From NCBI GenBank assembly GCA_026119855.1, contig JAOWBW010001461.1:186001-250000 (forward strand): DNA of 64,000 nt, written 5' to 3'. This stretch comes from Campanula takesimana. Its lineage: Eukaryota > Streptophyta > Magnoliopsida > Asterales > Campanulaceae. The position numbers were made by a program, and so were the translations under genes. Below, one piece after another: positions 54,718-64,000 of the stretch (the stretch's first letter is position 1; each line of letters opens with the position of its first letter). Under the pieces are notes generated by a model that did not search any database, was not told where the DNA came from, and saw nothing but the letters and a program-made list of their open reading frames with translations.

Positions 54718-57700
54718 AAAAGAAGTTTGTCCTCAAACTTAGACGTACCTTACTCGGGTACAATTCGTGCATTTCGCTTTCCAGCTCCCACGTCGCTTCC
54801 CTCTCTGTGTGATTACTCCATTGTACTTTCACATATGGAATGGTGCGTTTCCTCACTACCTCGTCCTTCTTGTCGACTATCTTGATAGGTCGTTCGTCGT
54901 ATGTCAAATCCGCCCGAACTCTTAATTGCTTATACTCGATCACGTGACTTAGATCGTGTACATACTTCCTCAGCATGGAGATGTGAAATACATTGTGCAC
55001 TCCAGACAGCACAGGTGGTAATGCCAACCTATACGCCACCTCTCCGATCTTATCGAGTATCTCGAAGGGTCCCACATACCGTGGACTCAATTTGCCTTTG
55101 ATTCCGAACCGCATAATCCTTTTCGTTGGCGAGATCTTTAAGAATACGCGATCCCCCGGTTGGAACTCTAATTCCCTCCTCCTATTATCAGCATAGGATT
55201 TTTGTCGGCTTTGTGCAGTCTGTAGCCACTTTCGAATCTGTTGTACTTTGTCGGCGGTAATTTGCACGATCTCTGGTCCACCTAACTTCCTCTCACCAAC
55301 CTCGTCCCAACAAGTTGGCGATTTGCACTTCCTCCCATACAACGCTTCGTACGGTGCCATCCCAATACTCGCATGGAAGCTGTTGTTATATGCGAATTCG
55401 ACCAATGGTAGATGCTCATCCCACGCATTAGGCCAATCCAACGATGTTGCCCTCAGCATGTCTTATAGTGTCTGTATGGTCCTCTCCGACTGACCATCTG
55501 TTTGTGGGTGGAAGGCCGTACTCATAGTCAATTCTGTTCCCAATGCTTCCTGTAAGCTGCTCCAAAATTTCAAAGTGAACCTTACATCTCGATCGGACAC
55601 TACTGAGACGGGTATCCCGTGTAACCTCACTATCTCATCAATATACAACTTGGCCAACCTTTCTAGCGAGTCCGTCTTCTTAATTGCTAGGAAGTGTGCC
55701 GACTTGGTCAATCTGTCTACTATAACCCATATCGCATCGTGCTTCTCGGCCGTCTTCGGCAACCCACTTACAAAATCCATAGCGATGTTTTCCCATTTCC
55801 ATTCAGGAATCGGCAATGACTGTAGCAACCCTGCCGGCTTCTGATGTTCGCTTTTCACCTGTTGACATGTTAGACATCGGTTCACATATTCCGCCACATC
55901 GTTCTTCATATTGTTCCACCAGTATGACTCCCTCATATCTCTATACATTTTGGTACTCCCTGGGTGTACAGAAAATTTTGAACAGTGTGCCTCCCTCATT
56001 ATATCTCTCTTAATCTCGTCGTTGTTTGGCACCCACACTCTCTTCTGGTACCTCAAAATTCCATCCTCACCCATATGAAGATCTTTCACTCGTCCTCTTC
56101 CGATTAGTACTTCTCTCTCGTTGTCTGTTTCTTGTGCTTCTTTGATCCTTCCCAACAATGCAGGTTGCAACGTTAATCGTGCCAAAAACCCGCTCACTCT
56201 CACCTCTAGACTCATTCCCTTGACATCCTTCCATACGTTTACCCCCTTAGAGATCATTGTCGCTAACATTCCATGATTCCTTCTACTAAGAGCGTCTGCT
56301 ACCTTATTTGCCTTACCAGGATGGTATAGAATCTCGCAGTCATAGTCCTTGAGGAGTTCTAGCCACCTCCGCTGCCTCATATTTAACTCCTTCTGCGTGA
56401 AAATATATTTGAGACTCTTGTGATCTGTAAAGATTTGGCATTTCACGCCATACAAATAGTGTCGCCAAATCTTCAAGGCGAATACTACTGCTGCTAACTC
56501 TAAGTCATGTGTCGGATAGTTCCTCTCATGTATCTTTAGTTGCCTCGATGAATATGCTATCACCTTGTCATTCTGCATCAGTACACAACCTAATCCCTTC
56601 AATGAGGCATCGCTATATATTACAAAGCTTTCGGATCCAGTCGGTACGGCTAGTACTGGTGCGGACACCAATCTACTTTTCAACTCCTGGAGACTCTTCT
56701 CACATTCTTCTGACCATACGAACTTGACTCCCTTTTGAGTCAATCTCGTCATCGGTCCAGATAATTTAGAAAATCCTTCCACAAACCTGCGGTAGTAACC
56801 GGCTAAACCCAAAAAGCTTCTTATTTCCGTCACCGTAGTTGGGCGCTCCCAATCCATTATGGCTTCTATTTTAGTCGGGTCAATTGAAATCCCCTCTCTT
56901 GATACTATGTGTCCCAAGAAAGCCACCCTTTCCAACCAAAATTCACACTTCGTAAATTTGGCATACAGTCTCTGTTTCCTCAAAATCCCTAGCACTAGTC
57001 TCAAGTGCTCAGCATGTTCTTCTTTAGACTTAGAGTATACTAGGATGTCATCAATAAATACTATCACACACTTGTCTAGGTATTCTTGAAATATCCTATT
57101 CATCAACTCCATAAAAGCAGCTGGTGCGTTCGTTAGATCGAAAGGCATCACAACGAATTCATAATGTCCGTATCTCGTTCTGAACGTGGTCTTTGCTACA
57201 TCCACATCCTTGACCCTTAACTGATGATATCCTGACCTAAGATCAATCTTAGAAAAGTAACAAGCTCCTCTCAATTGGTCAAATAAGTCATCAATTCTCG
57301 GTAATGGGTACTGATTTCTCACAGTCACTTTGTTCAACTCACGATAGTCGATACATAGCCTCATCGACCCATCCTTCTTCTTCACAAATAGTACTGGTGC
57401 ACCCCATGGAGATACTCTCAGTCTAATTAGCCCTTTGTCCAGTAATTCCTGCAGTTGTTCTTTCAACTCCTTTAATTCCGTCGGAGCCATTCTGTACGGT
57501 GCTCTCGAGATAGGTGCCGTCTCCGGTGCTAAGTCAATCGTGAATTCCACTTCTCTAACAGGTGGTACTCCCGGCAGCTCTTCCGGAAATACGTCTTGGA
57601 ATTCATTAACTACTTCGAGTGACTCTATAGTTACTCCTTTTCCTTCCGTCTTACTTATGTGCGCCAAAAATCCTTCACAACCCTTCCTGATTAGTTTGCG

Positions 57701-59266
57701 AGCTTTCATCACCGAGATCAGATTCACTTGCTTCCTCAGTTTCGTCCCCGTGAAACTACCCTTTTCTCCCTTTTCTCCTAGAAACGTCAGTACCTTCTTG
57801 TGACAGTTCACATTTGCCCGATGTAAGGACAACCAATCCATCCCTAATATCACGTCGAACTCTGACATGTCTAGTTCGATGAAATCGGCTTCTAGGTTAA
57901 TGCCCCCTATCCCTAGAGTGCATTTTCTGTAGATTGTGGTGATCGGAATGGCCTCCTTAGCAGGTGTATCTATTACTAATGGTATTTGCAAGGCTTCTGG
58001 TTGTAATCTTAATTTCTTTGCTACTTTCTGACTAACTACGGAGTGGGTAGCCCCAGTATCAATTAGCACATATACATCGCGAGAATTTAATTGTAGCGTA
58101 CCTACCACCAGATCCTCATTCACGCTAGCAGCTTTGGCAGTCATGGTGAATATTCTCCCACGGCCTCCGCCATTTCCCCCATTATTTCCTCCTGCCCTTG
58201 CAGCTGGTCCTTCCTTCTTGGGTTCGGGGCATTTCCACTTTGGATGTCCCACTTTCTCGCAGTTGTAGCACTTGCGTTCCTTATAGAAACAGACCTCTGT
58301 TTTGTGATTCCCATCACATATGGTGCACTTGTCATGATTCGCAATCTCACGGTTTCCTCCCTTGTTCCACTCCTTTCTGTTATTATTGGAATTTCGATTG
58401 TTGTTGTTGTGTCGGTCCTTGTAATTTCCCTTATCACGACCGTTGTCGACTGCTTTCCTCTTCTGGTTATTCTGATCCTTGTTCCCTTGTGTTCCCTTAT
58501 TACTGTCTGTATCTTTTGCTGCCCCTTTGCCTTTCTCTTCTCGGCGACTTTGGTAGTTATCGGACTCTTTCTCGACTATCTTAGCCCGATCCAGTTCTGC
58601 GGAGTACGTAGCCAATGCCAGCGGAGTAATCCTGTACTTGATCCTGTCACTCAGTCCCGCCTCAAACTTCCTGGATTTCTGTTCTTCATTGTCGAAAAAT
58701 TGGGGAGCAAATTCTAACAGGTCCGTAAACTTCTCCCCATATTCTGCCACTGTCCGACTCCCTTGTGTCAAGGTCAAAAATTCAGCTACTCGCTCATTCC
58801 TCAAACTGGTTGGGTAGTATTTCTCATGGAACATTGTTTTGAACGTGTCCCACGTGATCGCAGGATCACCTCGATCCACTGCAGCTCTCTTCTCCGCTTC
58901 CCACCATGATCGAGCTTTTCCTTTCAACATAAACGTTGCAAACGTCACTTTCTGCTCTTCAGTACAGGTAAGCGTCTCAAAAATTCTTTCAGTATTTTTG
59001 ATCCAGTCCTCAGGCTTTTCCTTCGCCGTATCGGAGAACGAGTCAGGGTTCCTCCTTTGAAACAATTCTAATGGGTCCCTCAGCGGTGCTGGCGGTGGTG
59101 CCTGGGTGATTCCAGCCACAACCTGCCCTATCCCTGCTAGTGTCCGAGTGAGCGTCTGAAAGAAATTTACCATGTTCGGATCCACTTGTCCGTTTCCATT
59201 CCCGCTGTTATTACCACCGTTCCCATTGTTGTTGTTTCCACCGGCATTTCCGCTTCGAGTATTCAT
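54716..59266 (-). pseudogene. Tekay-C gag-pol polyprotein with one internal stop
   Basis: Starts MNTRSGNAGG at 59266 with an Asn/Gly-rich N-terminus. In order: gag (FATFMLKGKARSWWE), zinc knuckle CYNCEKVGHPKWKC (about residues 332-345), protease LIDTGATHS (about 403), RT FIDDILVYS (about 738-746), RNase H (IYSDASLKGLG), integrase zinc domain and core (MDFVSGL, VSDRDVRF, GQSERT), then a chromodomain-like C-terminus (VQWSNHTEREATWE). At 55463-55465 a TAA stands where the other copies have GAA (IQTLEDMLR), just past the catalytic Glu. Reading continues in frame for 248 more codons to 54716. The C-terminus is longer than in the composite (ELYPSKVRLS instead of ELYPDIFSD). Otherwise about 1516 codons are open. 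Confidence 0.92.
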
Positions 59267-59873
59267 CTGTAATTTATTCGATTTCAGTAATAGGTCTAAT
59301 AGTCAATTTCGTCTAACTTTAATAACGTTTCCGTATCTCTTACGGTTTATTGGTTCTTCTTACTTTGATTTAGGGTCACGTCTTACTTGTTTGTTTGACA
59401 TCTTGTATTTTGGGTCTTACTCGCGCCCTTGCCCTAATAATCGTTTCAGTATGTTACTTCTTAGGGCTTATTAACTTGGTTCTCTTACTTCATAAGAAAC
59501 TCTTCCTTTAGAGTTTGATCTTTATTGGGTGCTAAATATTTGTGCTTAGTTAGTTAACTTCTTTTCACTAGTTCTACTAGTGCTTCTACTTCTTCCCGTG
59601 GTTACTTCCTTAATCCATGGTTTGTAGATGGTCTAACTTGTCTTACATCTCTGTTCACTGAGTAATTAATAATTTACAATAACTGGGCAATAATTAGGAA
59701 TTATTTAAACGTCATTCCATAACTTCGTTAAAAATTTGTTCCCTAAAACGGAGTTCCGTCACATATAATAAAATAAGGATTAATACGAATTTTCGTCCCA
59801 AAATCCAATAGAACAACGTACTAAAACTGTCTGACAGAAATAATTAAAATTAAACTATGAGCATCTTCATGTC
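59267..59873 (-). other. Spacer between leader ORF and gag, Tekay-C
   Basis: About 600 bp, AT-rich, no ORF recognised. Its length is close to that of the composite's spacer. Confidence 0.6.
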
Positions 59874-60338
59874 CTAGACTCCACAATTTGCGTTTGCTGC
59901 TTCAAGTTGATCATACTTCTCTTGTAATTCTATCTTTTCTGCCCAGATTTGATAGCTTGAAGCCCTAAGCTTTTCCTCATACGCTTCTTGCTCGGCTATC
60001 TTTTTCTTCAGCTCATTACCATGCTTTATCTCATCTAGCAACTGTACACTGATCTGGTTCCACTCGCGATTTGCCCTAATCACATGGCTCTCTAAGCTTC
60101 TGACTTTCTCCATCTGTATTGCCAATTTTCCCTCTACATACACTAAGTCATCATCACGTCCCTTGATGACATTCTGCAGGCTTCCGACTCCTAGAGTATA
60201 CTTCTTAAGCTCTCTCTTAGTCTTGCGAAGCTCCTTAGTTAACTGCTTAATGGTGTTCTCCTTAGCCTTGACTTCTTGTTGGAGCTCTGTACTGTGCCTG
60301 ACCGACTTCATTGGTCTCCTTGCCATACGCCTACACAT
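59874..60338 (-). CDS. Coiled-coil leader ORF upstream of gag (Tekay-C)
   Basis: 154 codons starting MCRRMARRPMKSVR, exactly the same length as the ORF in the composite (31678-32142). About 80% of residues agree, without an indel. The best-kept blocks are LGVGSLQNVI, YVEGKLA, SLESHVIRANREWN and ASSYQIWAEKIELQEKYDQLE. The charge pattern and heptad-like spacing suggest a coiled coil. Many nucleotide differences between the two copies fall at third codon positions, as expected of a protein under constraint. It lies about 250 bp inside the primer site. Function unknown; it could help packaging, nuclear targeting or gag assembly. Confidence 0.8.
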   Translation of the reverse strand: MCRRMARRPMKSVRHSTELQQEVKAKENTIKQLTKELRKTKRELKKYTLGVGSLQNVIKGRDDDLVYVEGKLAIQMEKVRSLESHVIRANREWNQISVQLLDEIKHGNELKKKIAEQEAYEEKLRASSYQIWAEKIELQEKYDQLEAANANCGV

Positions 60339-60589
60339 AATCCATAAGAACTAAGTCAATACTTATAAATGATAGCCTCAATAGTGGTACACATGCAAAA
60401 CACACTAAGTATGTAGTTATGAATAAGCAGGCTTCCTTTCTTTGGACGTATTTTCACTCACCACTCTTAGTATCTTACTTAGAGTTAGGTAATTCTATTT
60501 AAACTTCCAAGTAGATCCCAATCATCATTAAGCACTAATTCTTCAATCAGTCTCAACTCCTAGGACCTCCCATAAGACCTAAAGCCATT

Positions 60590-60601
60590 GCTCTGATACC
60601 A
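60590..60601 (-). other. Tekay-C primer-binding site (tRNA-iMet)
   Basis: TGGTATCAGAGC on the - strand, two bases from the 5' LTR. Confidence 0.92.
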
Positions 60602-60603
60602 AC

Positions 60604-63260
60604 TGTAACACCCCTAACTTTCCATACATTTAATGAGCATTTAATAGCACTAAAATCCTTAATTAACCATAATTGAAGTGGGGTCCATAAATCAAACCCT
60701 CATTACATCATAAACAGTCATCAATGCGGAAGCAATAAAACGAAGTAAACTTGCCTTGGTGGAAATCATTCCAACCATAATAGTACTTACAACTCAAGAA
60801 TTTAAAACAATAACTGTTCTTAATTTCAAATAAAGTCTTCAAACACCACTTCCCTTACGGTTACTCTCCTCCTCCACCTACCTTAATCCTGAAAAGAAAA
60901 ATTATAGAATAGGGGTGAGCGAACGAATGCTCAGTAAGTTCATACGCGGCCTCCCCGGTTACTAAGGAGAGACGACCAGAACAAACACTTCCAAGATCAA
61001 GTTTCGACGATAGGGTGATCTTAACTTAGAAAAGTCGACTGGGGATTCGACACAGTCAACATCATACTTGATAAATTCATTTAAGAATTATGGCTCTACA
61101 ATTCAAGGGTCTTATAAAAGTTTCCGTCAATTCCATACGTACATTGTAACCTCAATGCCAAAGGTACAGTTAATGCACTTAGCTTCATCAAGCTAATTCG
61201 TGCGGGTCGTAACATGTATGGTATCCACACATACATGTTCGGGGTCGAGAACTATCCTTGTAATCAGACAGTTCCTGAGAGAAGGCATGTGATCACTCAT
61301 GCAATCCCTTAACTTAAGATAGTCTCTTTCAAGACTAATATCCTTTACAGGATGAATCGTCCTTTTTCAGGGACGACACGCCTCCTTTCTGAAAACGTGT
61401 CCCAAGCCACTAGTATTCACTTCTAGGGCTAGAGTAGGAAAGCATACGAAGGTACAGGTACGCATAACAAGTCTCAATTCAATGATATTTAGTGACCAAA
61501 GGGGACATCACCAAATAGGGATAACTTCAAATAACGTTTTTACTTATCGCAGGATCATTCAAATGCTATCTAGCCATAACGATAGCTACTCTGAGAATAA
61601 AATTCTGAATTCTAATTGAACAAGAATGCAAGGACAAAAGGAACGTAATCCCTTACCTTGATTGCTTTTCCTTGCCGTGTTCTCCTCGTGCGAATCTACA
61701 AGGCATCAAATAGTTTACTTTAGTACTCTCTTATGATGTTAACTACTTCTACTTAGTTAACTGAGAGATGTGTTTTTACTTCTTTATTTCGTTACTCTTT
61801 TTCTTACGTTTAAGTCTCTGACTTTTGATTTGCGAGTCAGTCCCTCAACTTTAGTATCATTGTAATTAAGTCCTCTAACTTTGGATTAATTACAATTTGG
61901 TCCCTCGACTTTGGATTAATTGCAAATTGGTCCTTTAACTTTGGATTAATTGCAAATTGGTCCTTCAACTTTGGATTAATTGAAATTCAGTCCTTCCACT
62001 TTGAATTAATTACAATTTAATCCTTCAACTTTAGTTTAATTACAAAAAGGTCCCTTGACTTTGGTTTTGTTCGTAAAGGTCCCCCAAGTTTCTTTTTAAC
62101 CACTTAGACCCCTTTTTACCTCAAAGGTTTCCTTTTTATTTCTTTTAACTTTAGACTTTATCAGTTTAATCCTTTTTCGTTAGGAAACTAACTGAAATAT
62201 TTTAATCTTCCCTATTCCCGTTAACTTTCTAACTTTCAAGGTCTTCCACATACTTATCACATTCTTTTAAGTTAGTTTTCTAACTTTTCAACATCTCTCT
62301 TAAGGATCATGTTCTCTTTTCATTATAATTCTAACGAAAATACTAACTTTTCTGTCGAACTATCAACATCTTAATCAACGATTAATACCCAATTCATTTA
62401 GCCATTTAAGCCGAATTCTAGAGCATCAAGATTCATAGATTTGGTCGATTTCTCTTGATCTTAATTTTCCTTGTAATTTCTAACATCAATTTATTCACAA
62501 ATCAATAACAATAATCATTAAAATCAACAAACAAATTCCCCATCTCATTTAGGCCATTCGGCCGAGACCTATTATGGGTGTAAACCCATATTTTTCTTCT
62601 TTTTGTTAAATCCTAATTAACCTCAATTCCTTATTTGATCAATTTCCATCCATTGTAAAATATGTATTCGTTTAAATTCATGATCATAGAATTAAATCTT
62701 AAAATCAATAAAAATATTTATGGTTAAGTATGAAAATCTTCATACTATCATAACATTTATATCCAACATTTTACCCATTAAAAATTCCCATATTTGATTT
62801 ACTAGCATGCAAAAATCCTAATGTTTATTTCCTTTAAACATGCGTAGATTATGATTTACCCATCCAAATTCAATGAAATAAATTTTAGAATGTGAGGTTC
62901 GACATTACCTTGAGAATGATCGGATTGAATTTCCAGAAAAGCTTCAAAATCTCCTACCTCTTCCCCCTCTTGGCTGCGGCTGCCCTAGGTATGGGTTTAG
63001 GGTTTTTGTTTTTTTTTTGTTGTGTTGATAATTAAGAATAAAACCTAAAATTTCACTAACTAAGGTTTTTATACTCTTGGGTAATTTTTATTTGGGTTGG
63101 GTCTATTTAATTAAGTTCGGGCCAACCCAATTTTGAGCTCATTACACTTTGGCCCACTCTTTAATTATTTAACCCACTTCTTTAATTAGCTCATTAATTA
63201 TAGTTATCATTTATTGGTCACAGTTTTTTTTTTAAATTTTTTTTTTCCCGGGTCTTTACA
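60604..63260 (-). repeat. Tekay-C 5' LTR
   Basis: 2657 bp, partner of 52047-54704 with scattered substitutions. Ends GGGTCTTTACA next to TAAAG. Confidence 0.95.
61838..62095. repeat. ~30-bp tandem repeats, Tekay-C 5' LTR
   Basis: Same array as in the partner LTR, with base differences between corresponding units. Confidence 0.9.
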
Positions 63261-63265
63261 TAAAG

Positions 63266-64000
63266 ACAAATTTAATCCCAATAGATTTCACATCTTTAGG
63301 TAATAGGACAAGATCCCAAATTTTGTTATCTTTATAGATTTTAACTCTTCATTTATGACATTAATTCACTTTATGAGAACTAGGACTATTAATGGTTTCA
63401 TGGAAGATGAGAGGCTCATCTCCACCTAAACCTAAGTGTCCTTCATTCTCAGCAAGATACACTTTATAAATATCCGGAATAGCACTTTCTTTTACTCTAT
63501 TGGATCTCCTTAAGAGCACTGGTTCTTCCTCATTTTGAGGTTGTTTGAATTTCCTTTAATGACCAATATTTTCATGTTGTTAAATATATATGGGGAATCA
63601 TTATTTTGAATTGTATGTTCCTCTTGAATATCAGGTACAAGTACTTGATTTCCAATTTGGAACTAAGGGAAGAGGTATAAAATGGATGCCTCTTCCTTTT
63701 CAAATTCAAAACTATTCCAAATTTTCCTTGTAAATTCAACATCCTCAAAGAACCTAGAATTTCTCGTTTCAAAAGGTTATAGTTTTCGGGTTGTAAAATT
63801 TATATCCCCTAGATCTCTTTGGCATACCCCACAAAATAGATACTAAGAGTTTTATGTCCAATTTGCTCTTTATTAGGCTTATAAGGCCTAGCTTCTGTTG
63901 GACAACCTCATACATGAAGATGATTTAAGGACAGTTTTAAATTGTCCGTAATTCATAAGGGTTTTAATTAGTAATTTTAGAGGAAGCTCTATTGAGAATT
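63266..64000 (-). pseudogene. Copia-D integrase-RT linker remnant
   Basis: This continues Copia-D on the far side of Tekay-C. On the - strand the integrase C-terminal part reads PTEARPYKPNKEQIGHKT and SIYFVGYAKEI (63820-63900). Further on lie a linker piece (RRSNRVKESAIPDIYK) and the start of RT (KSIGIKFVFKT, at the insertion point). Frames shift, so it is dead. The element continues beyond the right edge. Confidence 0.85.

Larger units (their letters stand above)
52047..63260 (-). mobile_element. Tekay-C: complete Tekay/Del-like chromovirus
   Basis: 11,214 bp, flanked by TAAAG (52042-52046, 63261-63265), inserted in the RT of Copia-D. LTRs are 2658 and 2657 bp and differ at many positions, so it is older than the copia insertions. 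It carries primer site, coiled-coil leader ORF, gag-pol and polypurine tract in the same layout as the composite. Sequence divergence shows it is a sister lineage. The single obvious lesion is a stop in integrase. Confidence 0.95.

Noticed and set aside
58244..58717. 157-codon ORF on the + strand with hydrophobic stretches
   Set aside because: Antisense shadow of the Tekay-C gag; hydrophobicity is an artefact of reading Asn/Lys-rich gag backwards. The same holds for 30076-30441.

Overview
The window is a transposon-dense stretch of a higher-plant genome, most likely a eudicot. It is AT-rich, has spliced genes with GT-AG introns, and carries MULE/FAR1, Helitron, Stowaway, hAT, Ty1/copia and Ty3/gypsy chromovirus elements. 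I see no ordinary single-copy host gene, no bacterial feature and no tRNA or rRNA gene. Nearly everything can be assigned to mobile DNA, and target-site duplications (TSDs) often allow the order of insertion to be read.

Region by region. (1) 1-9000: a Mutator-like element of the type that carries two convergent genes. On the + strand is a seven-exon Ulp1/SENP-like cysteine protease gene with one in-frame stop; on the - strand is a four-exon FAR1/FRS-type transposase gene that is open from start to stop (774 aa). Its introns and spacers are full of the motif TGTTACT/AGTAACA. (2) 9083-14127: a Stowaway-like MITE, then a complete non-autonomous Helitron (9778-14127) with an internal duplication. 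One copy of the duplicated block holds a Stowaway MITE and the other a 932-bp Mutator-type MITE, so each copy is the empty site of the other's insertion. (3) 14145-15220: decayed MITEs and the left part of a small hAT element whose last 13 bp are 34 kb away. (4) 15221-49111: a Tekay/Del-like chromovirus composite on the - strand with three LTRs and two internal regions, flanked by the 5-bp TSD CATGT. Each internal region was later hit by an 8.5-kb Ty1/copia element of one family (Copia-A 20085-28589, Copia-B 38581-47172), each with its own TSD and both on the + strand. (5) 49138-64000: a small MITE, then a decayed copia element on the - strand (Copia-D, continuing past the window), split in its reverse transcriptase by a second complete chromovirus, Tekay-C (52047-63260, TSD TAAAG).

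How the parts work together: the two copia polyproteins supply gag, protease, integrase, RT and RNase H. Copia-B looks complete and very young. Copia-A is equally open but its integrase catalytic Glu is Lys. The chromoviruses encode gag-PR-RT-RH-INT-chromodomain, plus a separate 154-codon coiled-coil ORF between the primer-binding site and gag. That ORF is preserved at identical length in two diverged copies while their gag-pol frames are broken. The points most worth following up are this leader ORF, the paired GC-rich modules that differ between the two copia elements, the dispersed TGTTACT motif of the MULE, and the three-LTR composite.
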